Shown in pieces: positions 9,379 to 18,091 of a DNA stretch of 64,000 bases. The notes below the pieces were generated by a model. It was not told where the DNA came from, made no database searches, and saw only the letters and a program-made list of their open reading frames with translations. Made by a program: the position numbers and the translations under genes. Position 1 is the stretch's first letter. Each line of letters begins with the position of its first letter. The stretch is from contig NZ_JAGPYK010000021.1 of NCBI RefSeq assembly GCF_018070045.1, positions 51,178-115,177 of the forward strand. The letters are read 5' to 3'. This stretch comes from Micromonospora sp. U21 (GTDB taxonomy: Bacteria; Actinomycetota; Actinomycetes; Mycobacteriales; Micromonosporaceae).

Positions 9379-10197
9379 GTGAGGTTTCACAGCGCAGCCC
9401 GCAAGGCCGGCCTCGTCGCGGCGATCGCCGCCCTGTCGCTGAGCGCGGGATGCGCCAAGAAGGACGAGGGAGAGACCCAGGCGAACGGGGTCAAGCTGGT
9501 CCAGGCGGGCAAGCTGACCGTCTGCACCCACCTGCCGTACCCGCCGTTCCAGTCGAAGGATGCCAGCGGCAAGGTGGTCGGGTTCGACGTCGACCTGATG
9601 GACCTGGTCGCCAAGGACCTGGGCGTCGAGCAGACGATCGTCGACACCCCGTTCGAGGGCATCAAGTCCGGCCAGGACCTGAACACGGGCAAGTGCGACG
9701 CCGCCGCCGCCGGCATGACGATCACCGAGGAACGGCAGAAGGTCATGAACTTCTCCGACCCCTACTTCGACGCCACCCAGGCGATGCTGGTCAAGACCGG
9801 CAAGCCCTACAAGTCGCTCGACGACCTCAAGGGCAAGAAGCTCGGCGTCCAGGCGGCGACCACCGGCCGTGACTACGCCCGGAGGTTCGAGCAGGAGAAG
9901 GGCCTCCAACTCGTCGAGTTCGAGGACCTCGCCGCCCTGCAGCAGGCCGTCTCCAACGGTCAGGTCGAGGCCGCCATCAACGACCTCCCGGTCTGGACCG
10001 AGTACCTCAAGGAGAACCCGGGCGGCTTCGTGGTCGCGGCCGAGTTCGACACCGGCGAGCAGTACGGCTTCTCGGTGAAGAAGGACAGCAACCCGGAACT
10101 GCTCAAGAAGATCAACGAGGCGCTGACCAAGGCCAAGCAGGACGGCTCGTACGACACGATCTACGAGAAGTGGATCGGCAAGCGTCCGAGCGCGTGA
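9379..10197 (+). CDS. Polar amino-acid ABC transporter substrate-binding lipoprotein
   Basis: The 272-residue protein is a family 3 solute-binding protein. GTG 9379 is chosen because GGAGGG at 9365-9370 lies eight bases upstream and it gives a proper lipoprotein signal: VRFHSAARKAG, a hydrophobic run and the lipobox LSAGC. The mature domain has LTVCTHLPYPPFQSKD, VGFDVDLMDLVAKDLG, GITITEERQ-like AAAGMTITEERQKVMNFSDPY, and the C-terminal TIYEKWIGKRP. It binds a polar amino acid, possibly glutamate or glutamine, for the permease and ATPase that follow. A 12-bp hairpin sits between this gene and the permease. Confidence 0.88.
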   Translation: MRFHSAARKAGLVAAIAALSLSAGCAKKDEGETQANGVKLVQAGKLTVCTHLPYPPFQSKDASGKVVGFDVDLMDLVAKDLGVEQTIVDTPFEGIKSGQDLNTGKCDAAAAGMTITEERQKVMNFSDPYFDATQAMLVKTGKPYKSLDDLKGKKLGVQAATTGRDYARRFEQEKGLQLVEFEDLAALQQAVSNGQVEAAINDLPVWTEYLKENPGGFVVAAEFDTGEQYGFSVKKDSNPELLKKINEALTKAKQDGSYDTIYEKWIGKRPSA

Positions 10198-10211
10198 TCG
10201 ACGTTCAGAGT

Positions 10212-10240
10212 CGGAGGGCGCGCGTCTCGCGCGCCCTCCG
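10212..10240 (+). terminator. Strong intra-operon hairpin after the binding-protein gene
   Basis: A perfect 12-bp stem (arms 10212-10223 and 10229-10240) with a 5-base loop begins about 15 bases after the binding-protein stop and ends 36 bases before the permease start. No T-tract follows. In ABC operons such hairpins act as partial terminators or 3' end protectors that raise binding-protein levels over membrane parts; that role is inferred. Confidence 0.75.
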
Positions 10241-10276
10241 CGTAGGTAACCTCCGGGAACGCAAGGAGCGACGAAC

Positions 10277-11071
10277 GTGAAGCTGCGACGCCGCCAACGG
10301 GAGCGGCTGTCCCTCTGGCTCCAGTACCTGGCCTTCATCGCCGTCATCGCCGTGGCGATCTACGCCGCGGACTGGGGCCGGCTGCGAGCGGCGTTCTTCC
10401 GCGTCGACATCATCGAGTCGATGTTCCCGACGATCATCACCGTCGCGCTGCGCAACACGATCCTCTACACGCTGGGCGCCTTCGCCTTCGGCCTCGTGTT
10501 CGGCACGATCCTCGCGCTGATGCGGCTGTCCCGGGTGGCTCCGTACCGCTGGGTGGCGACGGCGTACATCGAGCTGTTCCGCGGCCTGCCCGCCCTGCTG
10601 GTGCTCTTCCTCGTCGGGTACGGCATTCCGATCGCCTTCCCGGAGCGGGAGATTCCGGGTGGCGTGTTCGGTTCGATCGCCATCGGTCTGGGGTTGACCG
10701 CTGCGGCGTACATGGCCGAGACCATCCGGGCCGGCATCCAGGCCGTGCCGAAGGGACAGATGGAGGCGGCGCGCACCCTCGGCATGTCGCACTTCACCGC
10801 GATGCGCACCATCGTCATCCCGCAGGCGTTCCGGATCGTGATCCCGCCGTTGACGAACGAACTCATCCTGCTCACCAAGGACTCGTCGCTCGCCTACGTG
10901 CTCGGCGTGACGGCGCAGACCATCGAGGTCACCAAGTTCGGCCGCGACATGCTGAACGACCGGGTGAACGCCACCCCGCTGCTGGTGGCCGGCCTCGCCT
11001 ACCTGGCCATCACCCTGCCCCTGTCCCAGGTGGTACGACGCCTCGAACTCCGCTACGCCAAGGCTCGGTGA
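10277..11071 (+). CDS. Polar amino-acid ABC transporter permease
   Basis: The 264-residue inner-membrane protein belongs to the HisMQ/GlnP permease family. It has five or so hydrophobic segments, the N-terminal LRNTILYTLGAFAFGLVFG, YIELFRGLPALLVLF, and the EAA loop EAARTLGMSHFTAMRTIVIPQAFRIVIPPLTNE that docks onto the ATPase (the loop spans about residues 160-195). GTG 10277 has AAGGAG at 10263-10268, eight bases upstream. The stop overlaps the ATPase start (GTGA). Only one permease is present, so it probably works as a homodimer. Confidence 0.9.
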   Translation: MKLRRRQRERLSLWLQYLAFIAVIAVAIYAADWGRLRAAFFRVDIIESMFPTIITVALRNTILYTLGAFAFGLVFGTILALMRLSRVAPYRWVATAYIELFRGLPALLVLFLVGYGIPIAFPEREIPGGVFGSIAIGLGLTAAAYMAETIRAGIQAVPKGQMEAARTLGMSHFTAMRTIVIPQAFRIVIPPLTNELILLTKDSSLAYVLGVTAQTIEVTKFGRDMLNDRVNATPLLVAGLAYLAITLPLSQVVRRLELRYAKAR

Positions 11072-11916
11072 CCCGCATGACGACTACCCAACCTCGGCCC
11101 GCCGTCGAGATCCGCGATCTGCACAAGTCGTTCGGGCCGCTCGAAGTGCTCAAGGGCATCGACTTCGAGGTCGGCCACGGCGAGGTGGTCTGCATCATCG
11201 GGCCGTCCGGGTCCGGCAAGTCGACGCTGCTGCGGTGCGTCAACCTGCTGGAGGAGCCGACCGCCGGCAAGATCTGGGTGAACGGTGTCGAGGTGACCGA
11301 CCCGGACGTCGAGATCGACTCCGTACGCCGCGGCATCGGCATGGTCTTCCAGTCGTTCAACCTCTTCCCGCACCTGACCGTGCTGGACAACCTCACCATC
11401 GCCCAACGTCGGGTGCTCCGCCGCGGCCGTGGCGAGGCCGAGCGGATCGCGCGGGACAACCTCGAGCGGGTCGGCCTGACCGACAAGGCCCGAGCGTTCC
11501 CGGCGCAGCTCTCCGGCGGGCAGCAGCAGCGCGCTGCCATCGCCCGATCGCTGTCGATGGAGCCCAAGCTGATGCTCTTCGACGAGCCGACCTCCGCCCT
11601 CGACCCGGAACTGGTCGGCGACGTGCTCACCGTCATGCGCAAGCTGGCCGAGGACGGCATGACGATGCTGGTGGTCACCCACGAGATGGCGTTCGCCCGG
11701 GACGTCGCCGACCGGGTCGTGTTCATGGATGGCGGCGTGGTGGTCGAGCAGGGGCCGCCGCGTGAGGTGCTCGGCGCTCCGCAGCACGAACGCACCCGCT
11801 CGTTCCTCTCCCGCGTCCTCGACCCGACCCATGTCGCGCAGCTGGGTCAGCCCGACCAGGCCCCGGAGCCTCCGGAGCCCCCGCACCTGCCGGCCGACGA
11901 CCGCCACAACCTGTGA
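11068..11916 (+). CDS. Polar amino-acid ABC transporter ATP-binding protein
   Basis: The 282-residue ATPase is of the GlnQ/HisP group. Walker A is GPSGSGKST, the Q-loop is FQSFNLFPHLT, the ABC signature is LSGGQQQR and Walker B is LMLFDEPTSALDPE followed by the switch histidine in VTHEM. Start choice is GTG 11068, which overlaps the permease stop, or ATG 11077. The last 35 residues after the core are proline/glutamate-rich and probably disordered. It powers import by the preceding permease and lipoprotein. Confidence 0.92.
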   Translation: MTRMTTTQPRPAVEIRDLHKSFGPLEVLKGIDFEVGHGEVVCIIGPSGSGKSTLLRCVNLLEEPTAGKIWVNGVEVTDPDVEIDSVRRGIGMVFQSFNLFPHLTVLDNLTIAQRRVLRRGRGEAERIARDNLERVGLTDKARAFPAQLSGGQQQRAAIARSLSMEPKLMLFDEPTSALDPELVGDVLTVMRKLAEDGMTMLVVTHEMAFARDVADRVVFMDGGVVVEQGPPREVLGAPQHERTRSFLSRVLDPTHVAQLGQPDQAPEPPEPPHLPADDRHNL

Positions 11917-11972
11917 CAGTCGTTCGTCGCGTCGCCGCGCACGCCAGTTGACGCGGCGGGGGCATCGGCTCC

Positions 11973-13178
11973 CTACTGTCGGCCGGCTTCCTGCCGTGCA
12001 ACTCTGCGCCGCCACGGGGTCGCCAGCACCAGGACGGCCAGCACGACGGCAGCGCCGAGGCCCAGCCCGGTGGTCACCGAGATCGAGGATTCCGCGGCGG
12101 GGACAGGGCGCTCGCCCTTGACGGGGACGTCGGGGCTGTCGTGCTTCTTCTCTTCGGGTGTCACCAGCCGGCCGACGGAGGCGTCGCGAGGCAGGGCGAA
12201 GCCCCAGTTGAGCAGCGCCGCGGCCTCTCCCAGGCTCCCCAGCGGCGCAGTCTCCGCTCCGAGCAGGGTCACCGCGAGCCGTCGACCGTCGCGTTCGGCC
12301 ACACCGACGTACGTCTGCCGAGCCAGGTCGGTGAAGCCCGTCTTCCCCCCGAGCGTCCCCGGATAGCGGCCCAACAGCGTGTTGTCGTGAATGATGACGA
12401 ATGCCGGGTTTCTCGGCTGCGCCGGTATCTGTGCCGCCCGCGTAGCCACGTACCGCCGGAAGTCCTCCCGGGCGAACGTGGCCCGCGCGATCAGCGCGAG
12501 GTCGTACGCGCTGGTGTACTGGCCGGGGCCGTCCAGGCCCGACGGCGTCGCGGCATGGGTCTGGTTCGCGCGCAACCGGCGTGCCTCGTCGTTCATCGCC
12601 TCGACTCCACCCGGTCTGCCCGCACCGCCGCCACCGACCCGGGCGAGCACGTTGGCCGCGTCGTTCCCCGAGGTGAGCAGCAACCCCAGCCACAGGCTCT
12701 CGATGGAGTACCGGCCACCGACGGTCACTCCCATCAGCGAACTGGCGGGGTCGAGATCGCGCAGATCCGCCCCGGTCACCTCGACCATCTGGGTCGGATC
12801 CAGGCGGGGCATCAGGGACGCTGCCAGCAGCAACTTCTGGACGCTGGCCGGCGTTCGGCGCTCGTGGGGGCCGCACCCGCCCAGGACCTCGCCACTGTTG
12901 AGGTCCGCCACGAGCCATGAGGTGGCGGTCAGTGCCGGCGCCATCGGCGCACCCACGGGAATGGCCAGTCCTGCCGTCGCCAGCGACTGTCCCCCGACCG
13001 CCCGGTCAGCGGGGTCGACCGGTGGAGGGGACGGTGTGGTGGGCGGCGGAGTCGGCGGCTTCACCGCCGGGCACGGCACGTACGGCGCGGCTGAGGCCCG
13101 CATCGGTGGCGGAATCGCCACGGCGGGCAGAATCAGCATGGCGCTGAGCGTCACGGCGGCAAACCGAAAGTCGGTCAC
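11973..13178 (-). CDS. Secreted D-alanyl-D-alanine carboxypeptidase (peptidase S11)
   Basis: The protein, 401 residues from GTG 13178, trims D-Ala from peptidoglycan stem peptides outside the membrane. All three penicillin-binding motifs are present: S112-x-x-K115 (SVQK), S170-G-N172 and K279-T-G281. Residues 5-30 form a signal peptide, then comes a proline-rich linker (35-58), the catalytic domain, and a C-terminal membrane anchor with VVLAVLVLATPWRRR. An upstream ATG at 13247 is also open, but its added codons have many A/T third positions, so 13178 is preferred; neither start has a strong ribosome-binding site. The gene converges on the amino-acid transporter operon. Confidence 0.85.
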   Translation of the reverse strand: MTDFRFAAVTLSAMLILPAVAIPPPMRASAAPYVPCPAVKPPTPPPTTPSPPPVDPADRAVGGQSLATAGLAIPVGAPMAPALTATSWLVADLNSGEVLGGCGPHERRTPASVQKLLLAASLMPRLDPTQMVEVTGADLRDLDPASSLMGVTVGGRYSIESLWLGLLLTSGNDAANVLARVGGGGAGRPGGVEAMNDEARRLRANQTHAATPSGLDGPGQYTSAYDLALIARATFAREDFRRYVATRAAQIPAQPRNPAFVIIHDNTLLGRYPGTLGGKTGFTDLARQTYVGVAERDGRRLAVTLLGAETAPLGSLGEAAALLNWGFALPRDASVGRLVTPEEKKHDSPDVPVKGERPVPAAESSISVTTGLGLGAAVVLAVLVLATPWRRRVARQEAGRQ

Positions 13179-13420
13179 GTCAACGAACGTAATCGTCAGC
13201 ACGGCTGGCACCGGTCGGATTGGCGAAAGCGAGTCCGGTCCTCGCATTCTGGCCGGCCGTCTGCGCCGTTACCCTCCGGAATGACTCGTCCAGGTGTCTT
13301 CTCGCAAGACGGTGATGGTTGCTCACAAAAGCACCGTCGCCGCTTGGAATGGGAGAGTGTGCCGGAAACCGGTGCGGCAACTGGCGAACATCGTCCCTGC
13401 CTGGGTCTCGTGTCCTCGAC

Positions 13421-13879
13421 ATGAGATTTCGTACGACGCTGTTCCTCGGCGGCAAGACGGCCACCGGTATGACGGTGCCGGCGGAGATCGTGCAGGCCCT
13501 CGGCTCCGGCAAGAAACCGCGGGTCACGGTCACCATCAACGGCTACACCTACCGGAGCACGGTGGCCGTCTACGGCGGGCAGTGCATGCTCCCCGTCGCC
13601 GCCGACGTGCGTGCCGGCGCGGGCATCGCGGCGGGGGAGGAGATCGACGTCGACCTGGAGTTGGACACCGCGCCGCGGGTGGTCGACGTTCCGCCGGATC
13701 TGGCCGCTGCACTCGACGCGGAGCCGGGAGCCAGGCGGCAGTTCGAGGCGCTGTCGTACTCCAGGCAACGCCAGCACGTGCTGGCCGTCGAAGGCGCGAA
13801 GACCCCGGAGACCCGGCAGCGGCGGGTGGCCAAGGCGGTCGCGGCGCTGCTCGACCTGGCAGCGGGGCCCGGCGGCTAG
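13421..13879 (+). CDS. DUF1905/OmdA (YdeI-like) domain protein
   Basis: The 152-residue protein begins MRFRTTLFLGGKTATGMTVP and continues with VTVTINGYTYRSTVAVYGG, the pattern of the DUF1905 beta-barrel. The C-terminal 60 residues (FEALSYSRQRQHVLAVEGAKTPETRQRRVAKAV, about 106-138) match the YdeI/OmdA bacteriocin-protection helix domain. The biochemical function of this two-domain family is not known. No ribosome-binding site is evident before ATG 13421, so it may be translated from a leaderless message. It converges closely with the anti-sigma gene. Confidence 0.75.
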   Translation: MRFRTTLFLGGKTATGMTVPAEIVQALGSGKKPRVTVTINGYTYRSTVAVYGGQCMLPVAADVRAGAGIAAGEEIDVDLELDTAPRVVDVPPDLAAALDAEPGARRQFEALSYSRQRQHVLAVEGAKTPETRQRRVAKAVAALLDLAAGPGG

Positions 13880-13894
13880 CGGGGCGGTTGCCGG

Positions 13895-14776
13895 TCAACC
13901 GAGCAGGTCGCCGGTCGGCAGTGGCAGGTCGGGTAGCGACGGCAACACCGACGGGAGCGGCACCTCCGGGAGCGGCACCGGCGGTAGCGGAAGTCGGGGC
14001 AGCGTCGGGTTGGCGGTGGACGTCGGCGCCGGCGCGGGACGCTGTGGCGGCGGCGTCGTCCTGCCCGGTGCCGGGGCGCCGGACGTTTCGGGGGCGGCGG
14101 CGGTCGACACCGCGGGCGACGGCGTCGGGGCCACCGGGGACGTTGCGCAGCGGGGCCAGCCGGGGCACTGGTGTGCGGCCAGGTCCCGTTGGACGGCATC
14201 GATGTCGGCGCGCAGGCGGGTGGCGTCGGTCGGATCGGTGACGCGGCCGAGGTCCCGCTGAGACTGGTCGATCAGCTCCCGGGCCTCGTCGTACCGTCCC
14301 GCCGCGAGGGCCTCGCGGGCACGGGCGGTGGTGTGTTCGACGGCGAGTACCTCCGCACGCTCGGGATGGAGCACCCTGGTCAGCGACCACAACGGACTGG
14401 TCGGCCCGGCGTCGTGGCTGGCGACCCCGAGCCCCGTCGCCAGCATGAGCACGGCGAGCACGGCGGCGGCCAACCCCGGGGCTCGCCGCCCGGACGGTCG
14501 CCACCGGGGCGGGCCGGATGCGGGGGCGGTGGGGGTGCCGGTCCGGAGCGTCCGGACCCGACTGTCGGGAGGTGGCGGGTCGACGTGGACCGGGCCGCCG
14601 ACCACGGTGTCCGGCTGGTCGGCGGCGACGTCGGCACGCCAGGCGGCCAGCATCGTCGTGAGATCGTCGGCGTCGGCCTCCTGCTCGCCGCGGCCGAGCG
14701 CGTCGAGGAGCAGGTCGTCGCGGTGGATCGCGGCGAGGTCCACCTCCTCGCCGCCGTCCGGCCGGGGCTCGCTCAT
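13895..14776 (-). CDS. rsdA: Anti-sigma-D factor, RsdA-like
   Basis: The 293-residue protein pairs with the sigma gene whose stop it overlaps (ATGA). The N-terminal 50 residues (VDLAAIHRDDLLLDALGRGE, then DADDLTTMLAAWRADV) match the sigma-binding region of RsdA. A single membrane segment spans about residues 101-120. The outer part has a helical segment (HTTARAREALAAGRYDEARELID, about 145-168) and ends in a long proline-rich tail with repeated PLP motifs. It should hold SigD inactive at the membrane; regulated proteolysis releases it in Mycobacterium tuberculosis. Assignment rests on N-terminal similarity plus synteny. Confidence 0.83.
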   Translation of the reverse strand: MSEPRPDGGEEVDLAAIHRDDLLLDALGRGEQEADADDLTTMLAAWRADVAADQPDTVVGGPVHVDPPPPDSRVRTLRTGTPTAPASGPPRWRPSGRRAPGLAAAVLAVLMLATGLGVASHDAGPTSPLWSLTRVLHPERAEVLAVEHTTARAREALAAGRYDEARELIDQSQRDLGRVTDPTDATRLRADIDAVQRDLAAHQCPGWPRCATSPVAPTPSPAVSTAAAPETSGAPAPGRTTPPPQRPAPAPTSTANPTLPRLPLPPVPLPEVPLPSVLPSLPDLPLPTGDLLG

Positions 14777-15345
14777 GCCGCCACCTCGTCAAGTCCGTCG
14801 CCGGCAAGCGTACGGAGCCGGGACAGGGCACGGGACTGGGCCACCCGTACGGCCGGCGCCGACATTCCGAGGATCGAGCCGACCTCCTCGGCGGTGAGAC
14901 CGACCGCCACCCGCAGAGTGATGATCTCCCGCTGGACGTCCGGGAGGCGGTGCAGCAGCACCGAGAGTCGGCGGGCCAGATCGGTGGCGACGGCCTGCTG
15001 CTCCGGCCCGGGTGCGGTGTCCACCTGCTCCAGGTCGGCGTCGGTGACGGCGGCGCCGCGGACCGCCGCGCGCTGGGCGTCGGCCACCTTGTTCGCGGCG
15101 ATGGCGAAGACGAACGCGGAGAACGGTCGGCCCTCGTCGCGATAGCGGGGAAGGGCCTTCAACACCGCCAGGCAGACCTCCTGGGCGACGTCGTCGGCGG
15201 TGGTGTACGCGCCACCGACGCGGCCCAGCCGGGCCCGACAGTAGCGGACCAGGCCTGGCCGCAGGTTGGTGAGCAGGGCAGCGACCGCCGCCTGATCGCC
15301 GTGGGCGGCCAGGTGGACGAGCTCTGGCTCGATCGCTGTGGTCAT
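14773..15345 (-). CDS. sigD: ECF-type RNA polymerase sigma factor, SigD/ShbA group
   Basis: The 190-residue sigma factor has region 2 at about residues 22-95 (YTTADDVAQEVCLAVLKALPRY, FSAFVFAIAANKVADAQR) and region 4 at about 128-180 (RLPDVQREIITLRVAVGLTAEEVG, SAPAVRVAQSRALSRLR). It directs transcription of a distinct promoter set. Genes of this group next to an rsdA-type partner are called sigD in mycobacteria; the Streptomyces equivalent, ShbA, drives transcription of the principal sigma gene hrdB, so it may matter for growth. It is the first gene of a two-gene operon. Confidence 0.88.
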   Translation of the reverse strand: MTTAIEPELVHLAAHGDQAAVAALLTNLRPGLVRYCRARLGRVGGAYTTADDVAQEVCLAVLKALPRYRDEGRPFSAFVFAIAANKVADAQRAAVRGAAVTDADLEQVDTAPGPEQQAVATDLARRLSVLLHRLPDVQREIITLRVAVGLTAEEVGSILGMSAPAVRVAQSRALSRLRTLAGDGLDEVAA

Positions 15346-15511
15346 GAGGGACGCGAGGCACCTTCGTTACCGGCGGGTTAACCGCACGCTATCGAGGCGT
15401 ACGCCACTTTGCCTAGTTCACCTTGCGTGCTGTCCACGTAGCGCAAAGAAGTTGTTACGCCCGGCCGTACCGCCGCGATGTCTCAGGTAGCGACCCGAGA
15501 AGGGAGGGTGG

Positions 15512-16519
15512 ATGGGCGTCGAGGTGGCGGTGCAGGGGCTGACGAAGTCCTTCGGTGGCCAGCCGGTCTGGTCGGACGTCAGCCTGACTCTGCCGGCCGG
15601 CGAGATATCCGTGCTGCTCGGCCCGTCCGGCACCGGCAAGTCGGTGTTCCTCAAGACCCTGGTCGGGCTGCTCCGCCCCGACGCCGGGTCGATCTGGATC
15701 GAGGGCAGGGACCTGCCCCGGCTCTCCGAGCGGGCGCTGTACGAGGTGCGCAAGCTGTTCGGGGTGCTGTTCCAGGACGGCGCCCTGTTCGGTTCGATGA
15801 CGATCTACGACAACGTGGCCTTCCCGCTGCGGGAGCACACCCGCAAGTCCGAGTCCCAGATCCGCGAGGTGGTCACCGAGAAGCTCGACATGGTCGGCCT
15901 GGTCGGTGCCGAACGGAAGCTGCCCGGGGAGATCTCCGGTGGGATGCGCAAGCGAGCCGGCCTGGCCCGCGCGCTCGTGCTCGACCCTCGTATCGTCCTC
16001 TTCGACGAGCCCGACTCCGGGCTGGACCCGGTGCGTACCGCGTACCTGAACCAACTGATCATCGACCTCAACCAGCGGACCGGGGCGACCTTTCTGATCG
16101 TCACGCACGACATCAACACCGCACGCACGGTGCCGGACAACATCGGTCTGATCTACCACGGGCATCTGGCCATGTTCGGGGCGCGGGAGATGTTGCTGTC
16201 CAGCACCGAGCCGGTGGTGCGGCAGTTCCTCAACGCCCAGCGCTACGGACCGATCGGCATGGCCGAGGAGAAGGACGCCGAGGAGTTGCGAGCCGAGGCG
16301 GACGCCGGTGTGGAGCTGCCACCGCTGCCGCCCATCCCGCTGCAACTGCCGCCGTCGGACGGGCTGCCCCGCGCCGCCGAGCGTCCACCCGGGCAGTGGT
16401 GCCGGGAGCGCGGCGTCACGCCGCCACCCGGCTCCTTCGCCGGGCCACGCGACACCGGGGCGCCCACCGTCACGCTGCAGGGACCGCCGGCCGGGGACGG
16501 GCCGGAGGTGACCGGATGA
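15512..16519 (+). CDS. Mce transporter ATP-binding protein (MlaF/MceG-like)
   Basis: The 335-residue ATPase energises the Mce lipid importer encoded downstream. Walker A is GPSGTGKS at about residues 37-44, the signature is ISGGMRKR and Walker B is RIVLFDEPDSGLDP, with THDI as switch; the SGGMRKR signature is typical of MlaF/MceG. GGGAGG lies just before ATG 15512. After the core, residues about 255-335 form a proline-rich extension absent from MlaF; MceG of mycobacteria also has a C-terminal extension. In mycobacteria mceG is unlinked, whereas here the ATPase leads the operon. Its stop overlaps the first yrbE gene (ATGA). Confidence 0.9.
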   Translation: MGVEVAVQGLTKSFGGQPVWSDVSLTLPAGEISVLLGPSGTGKSVFLKTLVGLLRPDAGSIWIEGRDLPRLSERALYEVRKLFGVLFQDGALFGSMTIYDNVAFPLREHTRKSESQIREVVTEKLDMVGLVGAERKLPGEISGGMRKRAGLARALVLDPRIVLFDEPDSGLDPVRTAYLNQLIIDLNQRTGATFLIVTHDINTARTVPDNIGLIYHGHLAMFGAREMLLSSTEPVVRQFLNAQRYGPIGMAEEKDAEELRAEADAGVELPPLPPIPLQLPPSDGLPRAAERPPGQWCRERGVTPPPGSFAGPRDTGAPTVTLQGPPAGDGPEVTG

Positions 16520-17286
16520 GCGGACCGGTCACCGCCGTACGCCACACCGGCGAGTTCTTCGCGTTCTGCCTGGACACCCTGCGCGGCCTCGGCCGCCGAC
16601 CGGTGCAGGTCCGCGAGTTCATCCAGCAGGCCTGGTTCATCAGCTCGGTGTCGATCCTGCCCGCCGCGCTCGTCTCCATCCCCTTCGGCGCGGTCATCGC
16701 GTTGCAGCTCGGCTCGCTGGTCCGCCAGCTCGGCGCGCAGTCGTTCACCGGCGCGGCGTCGGTGCTCGCGGTGGTCCGTGAGGCCGGGCCGATCGTCACC
16801 GCCCTGATCATCGCCGGCGCGGGTGGCTCGGCGATCTGCGCCGATCTGGGCTCGCGGAAGATCCGCGAGGAGCTCGACGCGATGCAGGTGCTGGGCATCG
16901 ACCCCATCCACCGCCTGGTGGTGCCCCGCGTGCTCGCCTCGATGCTGGTCGCCGTGCTGCTCAACGGCCTGGTCAGCGTGGTCGGGGTGACCGGTGGCTA
17001 CCTGTTCAACGTGGTCCTGCAGGGTGGCACGCCCGGCGCGTACCTGGCCAGCTTCCAGGCCCTGGGGCAACTGCCCGACCTCATGGTCGGCGAGGTCAAG
17101 GCGCTGCTGTTCGGTGCTGCCGCCGCGCTGGTCGCCTCGTACAAGGGGATGACCGCCAAGGGCGGCCCCAAGGGGGTCGGCGACGCGGTCAACCAGAGCG
17201 TGGTGATCACCTTCATGCTGCTCTTCGCGCTGAACTTCATCGTCACGGCCGTGTACTTCCAGGTCGTCCCGCAGAAGGGAAGCTGA
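16516..17286 (+). CDS. yrbEA: YrbE-A permease of the Mce transporter (MlaE family)
   Basis: The 256-residue membrane protein has five to six hydrophobic segments and MlaE signatures: FIQQAWFISSVSILPAALVS, VVREAGPIVTALIIAGAGGS, and the cytoplasmic EELDAMQVLGIDPI loop that contacts the ATPase. ATG 16516 overlaps the ATPase stop. With YrbE-B it should form the transmembrane channel through which Mce proteins pass lipids. The long open frame beginning upstream at 15478 overlaps the ATPase gene and is not used. Confidence 0.92.
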   Translation: MSGPVTAVRHTGEFFAFCLDTLRGLGRRPVQVREFIQQAWFISSVSILPAALVSIPFGAVIALQLGSLVRQLGAQSFTGAASVLAVVREAGPIVTALIIAGAGGSAICADLGSRKIREELDAMQVLGIDPIHRLVVPRVLASMLVAVLLNGLVSVVGVTGGYLFNVVLQGGTPGAYLASFQALGQLPDLMVGEVKALLFGAAAALVASYKGMTAKGGPKGVGDAVNQSVVITFMLLFALNFIVTAVYFQVVPQKGS

Positions 17287-17287
17287 C

Positions 17288-18091
17288 GTGCTGGCGCTGC
17301 GGCACCTCGACAACCTGGGCGGACAGCTCGCCTTCTACCTGCGGGCGTTCGCCTGGGCGCCGCGCACCGTGCGCCGCTACAAGCGCGAGGTGATCCGGCT
17401 GCTGGCGGAGGTGAGCTTCGGCTCCGGCGCGCTCGCCGTGCTCGGCGGCACCGTCGGTGTCATCTGCTTCCTGACCTTCTTCACCGGCACCGAGGTCGGA
17501 CTCCAGGGCTACCAGGCGCTCAACCAGCTCGGCAGCAGCGCCTTCACCGGTTTCGTCTCGGCGTACTTCAACACCCGGGAGATCTCCCCGCTGGTCGCGG
17601 CGCTGGCCCTGTCGGCCACCGTGGGCTGCGGGTTCACCGCCCAGCTCGGGGCGATGCGGATCTCCGAGGAGGTGGACGCCCTCGAGGTGATGGGGGTGCC
17701 CTCACTGCCGTTCCTGGTCACCACCCGCATGATCGCCGGATTCATCGCGGTCATCCCGCTCTACGTGGTGGGGCTGCTCTCCAGCTACCTGGCCACCCGC
17801 ACCATCGCCATCCACTACTTCGGACAGTCGGCCGGCACGTACGACTACTACTTCCACCTGTTCCTGCCGCCGGAGGACGTGCTCTGGTCCTTCGGCAAGG
17901 TGCTGGTGTTCAGCGTGATCGTGGTGCTGGTGCACTGCTACTACGGCTACACCGCCAGCGGCGGGCCCGCCGGCGTCGGCGTCGCGGTCGGACGGGCCGT
18001 GCGGCTCGCCATCGTCGCGGTCAACATCGTCGACTTCTTCCTGTCGCTGGCCATCTGGGGCGCGACCACCACCGTCCGGATCGCGGGGTGA
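17288..18091 (+). CDS. yrbEB: YrbE-B permease of the Mce transporter (MlaE family)
   Basis: This is the second MlaE-type permease, 267 residues, starting at GTG 17288 one base after the first permease stop. Signature segments are FFTGTEVGLQGYQALNQLG, NTREISPLVAALALSATVGCGFTAQ (about residues 97-121) and the ATPase-contact helix EEVDALEVMGVPSLPFLV. Paired yrbE genes before six mce genes are the standard actinobacterial arrangement. Its stop overlaps mceA (GTGA). Confidence 0.92.
   Translation: MLALRHLDNLGGQLAFYLRAFAWAPRTVRRYKREVIRLLAEVSFGSGALAVLGGTVGVICFLTFFTGTEVGLQGYQALNQLGSSAFTGFVSAYFNTREISPLVAALALSATVGCGFTAQLGAMRISEEVDALEVMGVPSLPFLVTTRMIAGFIAVIPLYVVGLLSSYLATRTIAIHYFGQSAGTYDYYFHLFLPPEDVLWSFGKVLVFSVIVVLVHCYYGYTASGGPAGVGVAVGRAVRLAIVAVNIVDFFLSLAIWGATTTVRIAG

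Noticed and set aside
13308..13338. GACGGTG/CACCGTC inverted repeat between the carboxypeptidase and DUF1905 genes
   Set aside because: Only 7 bp with a 17-base gap and no promoter context; could be chance in GC-rich DNA.
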